Shown piece after piece: positions 36,748 through 48,290 of a stretch of DNA of 61,318 nucleotides. Source of the DNA: Ensifer aridi (GTDB lineage Bacteria; Pseudomonadota; Alphaproteobacteria; Rhizobiales; Rhizobiaceae); contig NZ_LUAV01000001.1 of assembly GCF_002078505.1 (NCBI RefSeq), forward strand, positions 1 through 61,318, given 5' to 3'. The notes below the pieces were generated by a model. That model saw only the letters and a program-made list of their open reading frames with translations, ran no database searches and had not been told where the DNA came from. Positions within the stretch are counted from its first letter, which is position 1. Every line of letters begins with the position of its first letter. A program made the position numbers and the translations under genes.

Positions 36748-37745
36748 TACCGAACTCTCGGATCAAGGATGCCGTAGGCTAGATCGGCCAAGAGGTTTGC
36801 AGCAACGATCGACGCACCCAGTAGCAGGAATATGCCTTGGAGGACTGGATAGTCTCTCGCATTGAGAGCCTCCACAGTAAGGCCGCCAATCCCGGGCCAG
36901 GCGAAGACGGCTTCGACGGTGATTGCACCCGCCACCACGTAGCCCAGATTGAGGGTAATCAAAGTTACGACCGGTAGCATTGCATTGCGACATGCGTGAT
37001 GCATCAGCATCTGACGATGGGTTAATCCCTTGGCCCGAGCGGTCACCATGTAGTCCTCGGTGACCACTTCGCTCATCGCTGCACGTGCGACCACGACGTA
37101 TTGGCCGATGAGTCCCAAGGCCACGGCTGCGACGGGGAGCGCAAGATGTTTCAAGTAATCGAGCAACCGGTCAACGGAGGCGATGCTAGCGCTGGGTGAA
37201 TATGCGCCATAGCCCGGAAGCCAGCCCGAAACCGTGCTGAACGTCACTATCAGTAGCATTGCAAGCCAGAATGCTGGCGTTGAATAGAGCGCCAGAGAGG
37301 ATACTGTAGCAATATTGTCGATGGCTCCTCCCCTGCGCCAACCCGCATATAAGCCAAGCATAACGCCGCCTAGGATGGCGATGATTTGGGCCAAACCAAC
37401 CAGGGCAATGGTGGCCGGCAATCGCTCGAAAATCAGGTCAGCGACCTGCCGTCCCCTGAACTTGAAGCTGTAGCCCAAATCGCCGTGGAGAGATGCCCAC
37501 AGGTAGTCGACTACCTGATCAGGGAACAGAGGCCGATCGAGGCCCCAGTTCTGGCGCTGCGCCTCAATTTGTTCAGCGGTTACTGAACTGCGCGCCCCCG
37601 CCAACAGCATGTTAGCGGGATCGCCCGGAATCACCCTGAATAGGATGAAGTTCAGCGTGGCCACGATCAGTAGCGTCACAATCGCCCGGATCAGGGCGAG
37701 ACCGAGCCGCCTGCTCATAAAGTTTCTGCTTGCTTGGCCTGCCAT
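36747..37745 (-). CDS. peptide ABC transporter permease, DppB type (system 2)
   Basis: A 332-residue permease with the N-terminal helix after MSRRLGLALIRAIV, VIPGDPANMLLAG and a typical EAA loop (VTARAKGLTHRQMLMHHACRN). ATG 37745 shares one base with the binding-protein stop (TGATG); starts further upstream lie inside that gene. Confidence 0.91.
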   Translation of the reverse strand: MAGQASRNFMSRRLGLALIRAIVTLLIVATLNFILFRVIPGDPANMLLAGARSSVTAEQIEAQRQNWGLDRPLFPDQVVDYLWASLHGDLGYSFKFRGRQVADLIFERLPATIALVGLAQIIAILGGVMLGLYAGWRRGGAIDNIATVSSLALYSTPAFWLAMLLIVTFSTVSGWLPGYGAYSPSASIASVDRLLDYLKHLALPVAAVALGLIGQYVVVARAAMSEVVTEDYMVTARAKGLTHRQMLMHHACRNAMLPVVTLITLNLGYVVAGAITVEAVFAWPGIGGLTVEALNARDYPVLQGIFLLLGASIVAANLLADLAYGILDPRVR

Positions 37746-39409
37746 CAGATTGACTTCAAGCGATCGAGCGGGAAATAGCTCCACATCGACAGGATGTCCT
37801 GAGTTCCCCAGCCAACGAAGCAGTCCTTCCGATGGGCATCGAGCACGAAGGGGTAACACAAGATGATGTACGGCGCTTCGGTGTAGATGAGGCGGACTGC
37901 TTGCTCCACCAACTCTTGGCTCTTCCCGAGGTCGGCCGTACGGTCGACCTTCGATAATAGGGCGTCGAATTCATCATTCTTCCAATATGCCCTGTTATTT
38001 TGACGGTCGGCGCTGTTGCCTAAGCCGAGCACGTCGTGAGCCGAGGGGGACAACCATGTTCCAGCAACGAGCAAATCCCAGCCTCCGCCTCCGTACGCCG
38101 GGGGCGCTGTGCGGGAGTTAAGCGCGCCGCTGTCGAGTTGCGTCACCGATACGGGGATGCCGATTTGGCCAAGCCAGCCCGCGATGAGTTGGACGACCGC
38201 CGTCGGGATCTCTATCAAATTCGCCATTGTTCCGGTAACCAGTTCGAGCTGGAAGCTTTTCCCCTCCTTGTCTTCCCGGATGCCGTCGCCGTTCGTGTCC
38301 CTGTAACCCGCCGTATCCAACCGCCGCGCTGCCTCCTCTAAATTGAAGTGGCGCTTGATGTCACTTAGGTCCGAGTAGTAATCGGTCGCCACAGGCATGA
38401 CCAATCCAACACCAGGATCGGCGTGCCCACGGAGGGCGCGATCAACTATTGCGTTCTGGTCAATCGCATAGCCAATGGCGTCGCGAAACGCCGGATCCTG
38501 GAGGGCTTTGGTGCTGCCGGCCCCCTTTTCAGATGCGGTGTTGAAGGCCAAGTAATTCCGCTGCTCGACGCGGTTTTGACCAACTACGATGGTCGCATCT
38601 TTTGATAGGTCGGCCCACTGGGCGGCCGTCAGGTACATCCCGTAATCAAGGTCTCCGCTCTTCAGGCCTTGGGCGATAGGATCGGCCGTATTGAAAAGGT
38701 GGAAGATCATGCCGGCCGATGGCGGCTGACCCGCACGAAAGTATTGATTCGGCGTGAGGCGGACGAATTGGCCTTGCAGGAATTCCGCGACGATCATCGG
38801 GCCCGTGCCGACTAGCGGCGGCTTGTTTTGAAAGGTGCCGCGCGCATCGGCATAAGAGACATCCTTCCAGATGTGCTCAGGGACCATCATTATGTAATTG
38901 TCGATAGGCCAGCGGGTGGGCATCTTGGTCACGATTTCTAGAGTCTCGTCATCGGGCGCCGTGATAGACGTGACATTCTCCAGACCGCTGGTGTTGTTCC
39001 AGCCGACGTTCAACTCGTCGGGCTTGCCTATGGAGCCGCGCAGGTAGTTGTAGGTGAATGCGGCGTCCCTCGCCGTGGCAGGCTTGCCGTCCGACCACTT
39101 CATCCCGGGCCAAATCTTGAAAGTCCAGGTGACGTTGTCATCGGCAACAGACCATGACTTCGCAAACCCCATCCGGTCTTGGTGCCGCTGGGCATCAACG
39201 CCGACGAGGAAGTCATAACTGAATACTAGCGGCCAGAAAGCGCCCCAGGTGGCGAAGGGGTTCATCGAGTCGGGGGCGGCGACTCCACCAACGCGGACGA
39301 TGCGATCATCGCAAGACGCGGCGAACGCCGGTGAGCGCAGGACCCAGGGTGCTGCCGATCCCAGTAGCATCGCCTGCACAAACGCACGGCGGTTGAATAC
39401 ATGATTCAT
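37745..39409 (-). CDS. peptide ABC transporter substrate-binding protein (system 2)
   Basis: A 554-residue family 5 solute-binding protein. Signal peptide with adjacent arginines (FNRRAFVQAMLLGSAAPWVL) ending near AFAAS. Mature part has FAKSWSVADDNVTWTFKIWP and MKWSDGKPATARDAAFTYN. It opens the operon (binding protein, two permeases, two ATPases, amidase) and lies 132 bp from the operator at 39541. It is clearly different in sequence from the system 1 protein, so the ligands may differ. Confidence 0.93.
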   Translation of the reverse strand: MNHVFNRRAFVQAMLLGSAAPWVLRSPAFAASCDDRIVRVGGVAAPDSMNPFATWGAFWPLVFSYDFLVGVDAQRHQDRMGFAKSWSVADDNVTWTFKIWPGMKWSDGKPATARDAAFTYNYLRGSIGKPDELNVGWNNTSGLENVTSITAPDDETLEIVTKMPTRWPIDNYIMMVPEHIWKDVSYADARGTFQNKPPLVGTGPMIVAEFLQGQFVRLTPNQYFRAGQPPSAGMIFHLFNTADPIAQGLKSGDLDYGMYLTAAQWADLSKDATIVVGQNRVEQRNYLAFNTASEKGAGSTKALQDPAFRDAIGYAIDQNAIVDRALRGHADPGVGLVMPVATDYYSDLSDIKRHFNLEEAARRLDTAGYRDTNGDGIREDKEGKSFQLELVTGTMANLIEIPTAVVQLIAGWLGQIGIPVSVTQLDSGALNSRTAPPAYGGGGWDLLVAGTWLSPSAHDVLGLGNSADRQNNRAYWKNDEFDALLSKVDRTADLGKSQELVEQAVRLIYTEAPYIILCYPFVLDAHRKDCFVGWGTQDILSMWSYFPLDRLKSI

Positions 39410-39492
39410 TTCCTACCCCTCCCATTAGCCGCGCCTGATCCGCGCAGCAACTTGCCAGCCGCTCAGACCAATGATCATGGATGCGAAGATCC

Positions 39493-39754
39493 AAACGCTC
39501 CTCCCAGAGCCAAGTTTTCAAGATGATAGGGTGGCGGCTTGCAAAGCGTAAAGCTGCAGTTTGCTCCCGAAATGCTAGTAATGTGCAGCAGATTGCTGTA
39601 TCGAGAACGGCAAACTGCGCGGAGCTGAGCAATGGATGATTTTGATAGGCAGCTAATTGCACTCCTCAGGTTGGACGGGCGAATGCCAATTGCGGTGCTT
39701 GCAGAGAAGCTGGAGGTGTCGAGGGGGACAATTCAGAAGCGCCTCGATCGCTTG
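39493..39754. repeat. duplicated promoter/regulator block, intact copy
   Basis: Counterpart of 31469-31722. It holds the operator and the first third of the living Lrp-type gene, and separates that gene from the divergent peptide-transporter operon. Confidence 0.7.
39541..39565 (-). promoter_or_regulatory. shared operator, copy 4, between regulator and transporter operon 2
   Basis: GCAAAGCGTAAAGCT is followed by GCAGTTTGCT. The outer GCAAA and TTTGC are exact inverted repeats and the core AGC-GTAAA-GCT is itself symmetric, which is how Lrp-type sites look. It lies 67-91 bp before the regulator gene and 132-156 bp before the divergent transporter operon, so one site can serve both and allow autoregulation. 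Confidence 0.65.
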
Positions 39755-40048
39755 ATCTCGACCGGTGCGGTGCGCGGATTCACCGTTCGCACCCGACATG
39801 AATTGGACGAAACGGTTCTGCGCGCTATTACAAGTGTAAAAACCTCAAGCAAGAAGCCTGCCGCTCTCATAAAGGCACTGCACGGTGTTCCAGAAGTCGT
39901 TGCGCTTTATACAACGAACGGCGGGTGGGATTACATTGCTGACCTCCGCGCTGAAAGCCTTTCGGATCTAGATCGTGCTCTGCGAGAAATACGGAGTATC
40001 GATGGGATCGCTTCGACGGAAACCAGTATTTTGCTTGGCTCGGTATAA
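39632..40048 (+). CDS. Lrp/AsnC family transcriptional regulator 1
   Basis: The 138-residue protein is somewhat short for Lrp but complete: helix-turn-helix at about 20-40 (IAVLAEKLEVSRGTIQKRLD) and a C-terminal RAM effector-binding domain (about 60-135) with VPEVVALYTTNGGWDYIADL. Members sense amino acids. GGAG precedes ATG 39632. It is divergent from the second peptide-transporter/amidase operon with the operator between, the classic local-regulator arrangement. It is the best candidate for the protein that binds all copies of the operator. Confidence 0.9.
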   Translation: MDDFDRQLIALLRLDGRMPIAVLAEKLEVSRGTIQKRLDRLISTGAVRGFTVRTRHELDETVLRAITSVKTSSKKPAALIKALHGVPEVVALYTTNGGWDYIADLRAESLSDLDRALREIRSIDGIASTETSILLGSV

Positions 40049-40351
40049 TGTTGGTTCGCACATCCTTCGGTCTGGAATAACCGCCATTGCTATTGGGGGA
40101 GCGGACCGTTTGGAATCTCGTCAAATCCTTGATTGAGCCGCAGGGATATACCTGCACTCTCCACCGCGATCATCAGCTTTGTACACTTGGATAGGCCCCG
40201 AGCAATAGGTCCTGTCGGTCGGGCTGCACCTGCGATGTGTCTGCCGCTTTTCAGGAAGTGTCATTAGCGGCCGATCCAGGTTCGCGGCTGCCGACTGAAC
40301 ACAATGGAGATTCGGTCATAGCATTCTGATCAACAAAACTGGCGTTCAGAT
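40049..40351. other. gene-free stretch between regulator 1 and M20 paralogue B
   Basis: About 300 bp, no gene recognised; ends at the operator of the M20 gene. Confidence 0.4.
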
Positions 40352-40376
40352 AGCAAACGTTAGCTTTACGCTGCGC
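40352..40376 (+). promoter_or_regulatory. shared operator, copy 5, ahead of M20 paralogue B
   Basis: AGCAAACGTTAGC is followed by TTTACGCTGCGC, 42-66 bp before the GTG of the M20 gene. It matches copy 1 at nearly every base, in the same position relative to the gene. Confidence 0.62.
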
Positions 40377-40417
40377 AGGGCAGCGTTACATCCTACCGAA
40401 AATTCAGGAGGGCAAAC

Positions 40418-41758
40418 GTGAGCGAACCGACATCTTTGCGACATCCCATCGTTAAGGCAGTACTCAGCGAACACCAGATCCAGCGCATCCTCAAGGCGGT
40501 CGAGGATCGCTTTGAGGAGCAGGTCCAATTTTTGCAGCAGCTGGTGCGTGCCGACTCGCTCCGAGGAAATGAAGCCGGAGTTCAGGCAATTGTTTCCAAC
40601 GCTCTCGAAAATCGTGGCTATGAAGTGCGTAGTTTCGCGATCGACCCAGCTCGCATCGGCAGGGATCCTGCTTTCTCCCCGACCAAATTCGATCTCAAAA
40701 ACTCGACTGTTGTTGTTGGGTCCAAGAATTCACGACGAGAGGGTGGCAGATCTCTGGCACTCAACGCACATGTCGACGTGGTGCCGGTTGGGACGGGCGC
40801 ACGTTGGAAATATGAGCCTTTCTCCGCGACACGAGAGGGGGACTGGCTCTACGGTCGCGGGGCCGGCGATATGAAGGCCGGCTTGGTCGCTAACCTCTTT
40901 GCTCTCGATGCGCTAGCGGGTGCTGAGCTCGACTTAGCGGGGCCAGTCCAGTTCCAGTCGGTCATTGAAGAGGAGACCACCGGAAATGGAGCGGCCATGG
41001 TCCTCGCCGAGGGTTTCCGCGCCGATGCTATTCTCATATCTGAACCGACCGGTGAGCAGCTTGTCAGTGCGAACACCGGCGTCGTAAAATTCGCGATCAC
41101 TGTTCAAGGCATGCCGGCGCACCCGTTCGAGGTGGCTGCCGGTAGGAGTGCAATTGATATCGCAATCCGCACTATTGAACATTTGCGTCGGCTCGAGCAA
41201 GAGTGGATAGCGGAGCGCCCCAACGCGCTTCCTAATTTTGCTGAAGTCGACAACCCCATCGCTTTGACGATTGGCACGATGTCAGGTGGTGAATGGCTCG
41301 CTTCCGTTCCCAGTGAATGCCAGCTTACAGGCCGTATCGGCTTCTACCCCGGAGAAGCGGCATCCAGCCGTGCGGCGGCTCTCGAACAATTTCTGAAACA
41401 AGCGTTTACAAGCGATCCGCTGCTGAAGGGATGCCCCGAACCGGAGATCGAATGGGTGGGCGTTAAGCAGGGGGGATATATTCTTGCTCCTGGAAGCGAA
41501 GCAGAGGCGATACTTAAGGAAGCGCATACCTTGGCTGACAAGTCTGAAGGGCAGCTTCAGCGCTTCGTAATGCCGTGCTATCTCGACGCCGCTGTCTTTT
41601 CCTTGCATGGCGAAATGACCAGTCTTGTGTACGGGCCGATTGCGGAGAACATCCACGCAGTGGATGAGCGAGTAAGCTTGCCATCGCTGATGCGGGTTAC
41701 GAAGGCGATCGCCCTTTTCGCAGCAGCGTGGAGCGGGGTAGAGGCTCGAGCTCAATGA
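40418..41758 (+). CDS. M20 family amidohydrolase/deacylase, paralogue B
   Basis: The 446-residue protein is a near-copy of the protein at 1441: same start (GTG, AGGAGG leader), same motifs LNAHVDVVP, GRGAGDMKAG, IEEETTG, ENIHAVDE. The differences are spread along the protein, and the third metal region reads SEPTGE here against PEPTDE in paralogue A, so substrate preference may have shifted. The coding copy and its operator were duplicated together and lie in the same direction 39 kb apart. It is adjacent to the regulator and second transporter operon. Confidence 0.86.
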   Translation: MSEPTSLRHPIVKAVLSEHQIQRILKAVEDRFEEQVQFLQQLVRADSLRGNEAGVQAIVSNALENRGYEVRSFAIDPARIGRDPAFSPTKFDLKNSTVVVGSKNSRREGGRSLALNAHVDVVPVGTGARWKYEPFSATREGDWLYGRGAGDMKAGLVANLFALDALAGAELDLAGPVQFQSVIEEETTGNGAAMVLAEGFRADAILISEPTGEQLVSANTGVVKFAITVQGMPAHPFEVAAGRSAIDIAIRTIEHLRRLEQEWIAERPNALPNFAEVDNPIALTIGTMSGGEWLASVPSECQLTGRIGFYPGEAASSRAAALEQFLKQAFTSDPLLKGCPEPEIEWVGVKQGGYILAPGSEAEAILKEAHTLADKSEGQLQRFVMPCYLDAAVFSLHGEMTSLVYGPIAENIHAVDERVSLPSLMRVTKAIALFAAAWSGVEARAQ

Positions 41759-41990
41759 GGGCAATGCTGAGCACAGCACGCATCCAACTTGATCCAAGCG
41801 ATCGCCATCTTACCGCTTTGCACTACTTCGTTTCATACGCTGCGCCATAGCAGGAAGGCAATCGATGTCGCCAAGGCGCGTCAGCATAGGATACGCTGGG
41901 GGCTGCAGGGGCCAGCTTCGTAATGCGTGGTGTCTCGTCTGCAGGTCCTCGGCTGCGCTCAGGCAAACAACGGCAACCGCCCAATAATAG
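41759..41990. other. intergenic region before purU
   Basis: No gene and no copy of the shared operator. The purU start has no strong ribosome site. Confidence 0.35.
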
Positions 41991-42887
41991 ATGAGTTTAA
42001 CGATGACCCAATACGTGCTTACAGTTTCGTGCAGATCATCGCGGAGTATCGTTGCAGCGATATCGAGCTACCTTGCCGCACAAGGATGCAACATTGTCGA
42101 CTCCAGCCAGTTTGACGATCTCGAAACCGGCAAGTTCTTTATGCGACTTTCCTTTGTTTCCGAGGAGGGTGTGGGCGAGGCAGCTCTGGTGGAAGGCTTC
42201 AAGCCAGTCGCAGAGAGATTTGCAATGGATATCGAGATTAAAGATGCTGAGAAGCGCATGAAGGTGCTCCTGATGGTGTCGCGTTTCGGCCATTGCCTGA
42301 ACGACCTGCTCTACCGCTGGAAGATCGGCGCGCTGCCGATCGACATCGTCGGCGTCGTCTCCAACCACTTCGACTATCAGAAGGTGGTGGTCAACCACGA
42401 CATTCCCTTCCACTGCATCAAAGTGACGAAGGAGAACAAGCCGAAGGCGGAAGCCCAGCTCATGGAGATCGTCGAGCAGACCGGCGCCGAGCTGATCGTG
42501 CTTGCCCGCTACATGCAGGTGCTCTCCGATGCGCTCTGCAAGAAGATGTCGGGGAAGATCATTAACATCCACCACTCCTTCCTGCCGAGCTTCAAGGGTG
42601 CCAACCCCTACAAGCAGGCCTATGAGCGCGGCGTCAAGCTGATCGGCGCGACGGCCCATTACGTCACCGCCGATCTCGACGAGGGTCCGATCATCGAGCA
42701 GGACATCGCCCGCATCACTCATGCGCAGTCGGCCGAGGACTATGTCTCGATCGGCCGCGACGTCGAGAGCCAGGTGCTCGCCCGCGCCGTGCACGCCCAT
42801 ATCCACCACCGTTGCTTTGTCAACGGCAACCGCGTTGTCGTCTTCCCGCCGAGCCCGGGCTCTTATGCCTCCGAGCGCATGGGATAA
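41991..42887 (+). CDS. purU: formyltetrahydrofolate deformylase
   Basis: The 298-residue protein has an N-terminal ACT domain (about 6-85: YVLTVSCRSSRSIVAAISSY) and a C-terminal formyltransferase-like hydrolase domain with the catalytic Asn-His-Asp context NIHHSFLPSFKGANPYKQ and YVTADLDEGPIIEQD. It cleaves 10-formyl-THF to formate and THF, keeping the folate pool free when C1 units are produced by sarcosine oxidation. The start may be ATG 41991 or 42003; neither has a good leader. The next gene starts 3 bp after its stop. Confidence 0.94.
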   Translation: MSLTMTQYVLTVSCRSSRSIVAAISSYLAAQGCNIVDSSQFDDLETGKFFMRLSFVSEEGVGEAALVEGFKPVAERFAMDIEIKDAEKRMKVLLMVSRFGHCLNDLLYRWKIGALPIDIVGVVSNHFDYQKVVVNHDIPFHCIKVTKENKPKAEAQLMEIVEQTGAELIVLARYMQVLSDALCKKMSGKIINIHHSFLPSFKGANPYKQAYERGVKLIGATAHYVTADLDEGPIIEQDIARITHAQSAEDYVSIGRDVESQVLARAVHAHIHHRCFVNGNRVVVFPPSPGSYASERMG

Positions 42888-42890
42888 GAC

Positions 42891-43796
42891 ATGGCGTCTG
42901 CGATTGTAATAGACGGGAAGCAAGCGGCAGCGTCGGTGATCGAGGCTGTGAAGGCTGCCGCGGCAGGACTTGAGATGCAAACCGGTGTGAAGACCGGGCT
43001 AGCGGTCATCATCGTCGGCGATGATCCGGCCAGCCACACTTATGTCGGCGCCAAAAGCCGCATGGCCAAGGAATGTGGTTTCAACTCGATCCAGCACACG
43101 TTGCCGGCCGAAACGACGCAGGAGGAGCTTGCAGGCCTAGTCGGCTCGCTGAACACAGATGCCTCCATCCACGGCATTCTCGTGCAGTTGCCGCTGCCGA
43201 AACATCTTAATTCCGATGCAATCATCCAGTCGATCCGGCCGGAGAAGGATGTCGATGGCCTGCATGTGGTCAATGCCGGCAAGCTTACAATCGGCGACCT
43301 TTCGACCGGACTGATCTCATGCACGCCGGCCGGCGCCATGCTGCTCGTGCGCTCGATCCATGGCCATGACCTGTCGGGGCTGAATGCCGTCGTCATCGGC
43401 CGCTCCAACCTGTTCGGCAAGCCGATGGCGCAATTGCTACTGAATGCAAATGCGACCGTGACGACGGCACATTCGAGGACGAAGGATCTGGCGTCAGTGG
43501 CACGCGGCGCCGATATTCTGGTGGCGGCGGTGGGCCGTCCGGCAATGGTGAAGGCCGACTGGATCAAGCCCGGTGCCACGGTGATCGATGTGGGCATCAA
43601 CCGGCTCGCTGCGCCGGAGCGGTGCGAGGGCAAGAGCCGATTAGTGGGCGACGTCGCCTATGACGAAGTCTCCAGAGTTGCGGGCGCGATCACGCCGGTT
43701 CCGGGCGGCGTTGGGCCGATGACAATTGCCATGCTCATGGCCAACACAATTGCTGCAGCATCCCACGCGAACGGCCTCTCGACTCCGTCGTTCTAG
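42891..43796 (+). CDS. folD: bifunctional methylene-THF dehydrogenase/methenyl-THF cyclohydrolase
   Basis: The 301-residue protein shows the FolD active site (Tyr51 and Lys55 in [10 protein letters not shown]), the DVDGLH motif near 120, the NADP loop [16 protein letters not shown] and [14 protein letters not shown] near the C-terminus. It converts 5,10-methylene-THF to 10-formyl-THF, the substrate of PurU, so the pair turns the methyl carbon from sarcosine into formate. It is probably an extra copy besides a chromosomal folD. Confidence 0.95.
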   Translation: MASAIVIDGKQAAASVIEAVKAAAAGLEMQTGVKTGLAVIIVGDDPASHTYVGAKSRMAKECGFNSIQHTLPAETTQEELAGLVGSLNTDASIHGILVQLPLPKHLNSDAIIQSIRPEKDVDGLHVVNAGKLTIGDLSTGLISCTPAGAMLLVRSIHGHDLSGLNAVVIGRSNLFGKPMAQLLLNANATVTTAHSRTKDLASVARGADILVAAVGRPAMVKADWIKPGATVIDVGINRLAAPERCEGKSRLVGDVAYDEVSRVAGAITPVPGGVGPMTIAMLMANTIAAASHANGLSTPSF

Positions 43797-43971
43797 CAAC
43801 CCGCATTAACTCGGCTTACCCAGTTTGCAGTGTGTGCATCAGCGGTCCTTCGCGATAGTAGAGTTGTCCAATAGGGCATCCGATATCTTCCTCGAAGCCT
43901 TGAATCGAAGGACGAGCATGCTTCCGTCAACTTTGATTTGAACCAATGGCGATTGAGAAATGTCTGGAAAG

Positions 43972-44540
43972 AACTCACAGCTAATTCTGCTCTTTATCCC
44001 GTGACGCGTGATGTGAGAGCGCGCGCGTTCATTGATAGGGCAATGTACGAGAATTGGTACAAGGAAAGCATCGACAACCCCGATGCCTTCTGGGCCGAGC
44101 ACGGCAAGCGCCTCGACTGGTCGAAGCCGTTCACCAAGGTCAAGAACACGTCATTCGAAGGCAACGTCTCGATCAAGTGGTTCGAAGACGGCGGGACCAA
44201 CGTTTCCTATAACTGCATCGACCGCCACCTCAAGGACCACGGCCATCAGGTCGCGATCATCTGGGAGGGCAACGATCCCTCGCTCGACAAGAAGATCATC
44301 TATAACGAACTAGACGAGCATGTCTGCCGCTTCGCCGATGTGCTGAAGAAGCACGGCGTCAAGGAGGGCGCCCGTGTTTACATGCCCATGGTTCCGGAAG
44401 CGGCCTATGCCATGCTCGCCTGCACCCGCATCGGCGCGGTGCACTCGGTGATGTTCGGCGGCTTCAGCCCGGACGCGTTCGGCGGCCGCATCGTCGACTG
44501 CGAATCCACATTCGTGATCACCTGCTACCGGCCGAGGTCT
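43972..44540 (+). pseudogene. acs: acetyl-CoA synthetase N-terminal fragment
   Basis: From about 43972 the sequence follows Acs: [79 protein letters not shown]. It stops near residue 200 of about 650; a two-residue gap occurs at RVYMPM. The rest, including the adenylation site, is missing. The open frame continues into unrelated sequence and is a chimera, not a functional protein. Confidence 0.85.
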
Positions 44541-44607
44541 TCATGGCACATTTGCGCGAAAGTAGCTGACGCCCTACCCTTCACACGGCATTGTTGCACT
44601 TGGATTA

Positions 44608-45150
44608 GATTCTTCAAACTGGGAACGGCTCACAGCCGATGCGGTCGTCGTGGCCCTTGGCAGCTATTCGCCGCTGCTGCTCAAGCGCTACGGCATCAAG
44701 CTGCCGGTCTACCCGGTCAAGGGCTATTCCTTGACGATCCCGATTACCGATGCCTCGCGCGCGCCGGAATCAACGATCATGGACGAGACCTACAAGGTTG
44801 CCATCACGCGGCTGGGCGACCGCATCCGCGTCGGCGGCATGGCGGAAATCTCCGGCTATACGAATGATGATGGCCAGGCGCGCCGGCGCACCCTCGAGCA
44901 TTCCGTCATGGACCTCTTTCCGGGCGGCGATGCCGGCGAGGCGACATTCTGGTCGGCTCTCAGGCCGATGACGCCGGACGGCACGCTGGTAATCGGCCCA
45001 ACGAAGATCGCTGGCCTCTTCCTCAATACCGGGCACGGCACGCTGGGCTGGACGATGAGCTCCGGCTCAGCCCGCGTCATTGCGGATCTCGTGTCTGGCC
45101 GGGAGCCTGAGATCGACACCACCGACCTTGCCATCAGCCGATACGCCTGA
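44608..45150 (+). pseudogene. dadA: D-amino acid dehydrogenase C-terminal fragment
   Basis: About 180 residues match the C-terminal half of Dad[79 protein letters not shown] and the terminal AISRYA. The FAD-binding N-terminal half is absent. It is joined to the acs fragment at roughly 44540-44600 and precedes ridA, its normal neighbour in rhizobial dad clusters. Confidence 0.88.
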
Positions 45151-45185
45151 GCCATTCACACAAAACACGCAAGGAGGACTGAACC

Positions 45186-45566
45186 ATGATCGAACCGGTT
45201 TCTATAAGCGATTTTCCCGGCGCAGTCGGCCCCTACTCTCAGGCCATCAAGGTGGGCGATCTGCTCTTCGTCTCCGGACAGTTGCCGATCGATCCGGCGA
45301 CGGGTGAATTCAATTCGGCAAATGCGGTCGAACAGGCCGAGCAATGCCTGAAGAACCTTGAGGCGATCGCCAAAGCTGCAGGCACCGAGCTGTCGAAGAC
45401 GGTGAAGACGACTGTCCTCGTCACCGAGCTCGGTGATTTCGGGGAGGTCAACCGCATCTATGCCGGCTTCTTCTCCACGCCCTTCCCTACCCGCGCTTGC
45501 TATGAAGTCAAGGCACTGCCGAAAGGCGCGAAGGTGGAAATCGAAGCCGTCATCGCCTTGATCTAA
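45186..45566 (+). CDS. ridA: RidA family enamine/imine deaminase
   Basis: The 126-residue protein is a full RidA (YjgF/UK114): GPYSQAIKVGDLLFVSGQLP near residues 14-33, the NLEAIAKAAG helix, and the signature FPTRACYEVKALPKGAKVEIEAVI near the end with the active-site Arg. It hydrolyses reactive enamines/imines such as 2-aminoacrylate formed by PLP enzymes and amino acid oxidases. AAGGAGG precedes the ATG. It is the only intact gene between the acs/dadA fragments and gabD/gdhA wrecks. Confidence 0.92.
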   Translation: MIEPVSISDFPGAVGPYSQAIKVGDLLFVSGQLPIDPATGEFNSANAVEQAEQCLKNLEAIAKAAGTELSKTVKTTVLVTELGDFGEVNRIYAGFFSTPFPTRACYEVKALPKGAKVEIEAVIALI

Positions 45567-45595
45567 CGGCGACAGAACCGCCAGCAAAAGAACGC

Positions 45596-45630
45596 GCCGG
45601 AGCAGTGATGGGTCATTGCTCCGGCTTTCC
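45596..45630 (+). terminator. probable terminator after ridA
   Basis: GCCGGAGCA and TGCTCCGGC form a perfect 9-bp stem with a 12-base loop, followed by TTTCCC, 30 bases after the ridA stop. The run of T is short. Confidence 0.55.
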
Positions 45631-45682
45631 CGTTCGACGCTGGCGTCAGCAAAGGCATAGCGGTTGGGCCGTGAATATTAGG

Positions 45683-48138
<2,456 letters not shown>

Positions 48139-48290
48139 CACGCACCTCTCGAAGCTTGAGGAGTATGGTTTCGAGACTTTCGTTTGCCGAACTTTATCGG
48201 CGGCTGTGATCTTGCATGCACTTTGTACTTCCTCCAGGCATTAGAAATCGGGTGCCAACACCGAACGCTCGACGGTGGTCGGTTGGTTGT

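Noticed and set aside
42036..42980. 314-residue minus-strand open frame opposite purU
   Set aside because: The sense strand encodes a full PurU; the antisense product has a low-complexity composition typical of shadow frames in GC-rich DNA.
43938..44867. 309-residue open frame as one protein
   Set aside because: It joins an Acs N-terminal fragment to out-of-frame DadA sequence; treated as two gene fragments.
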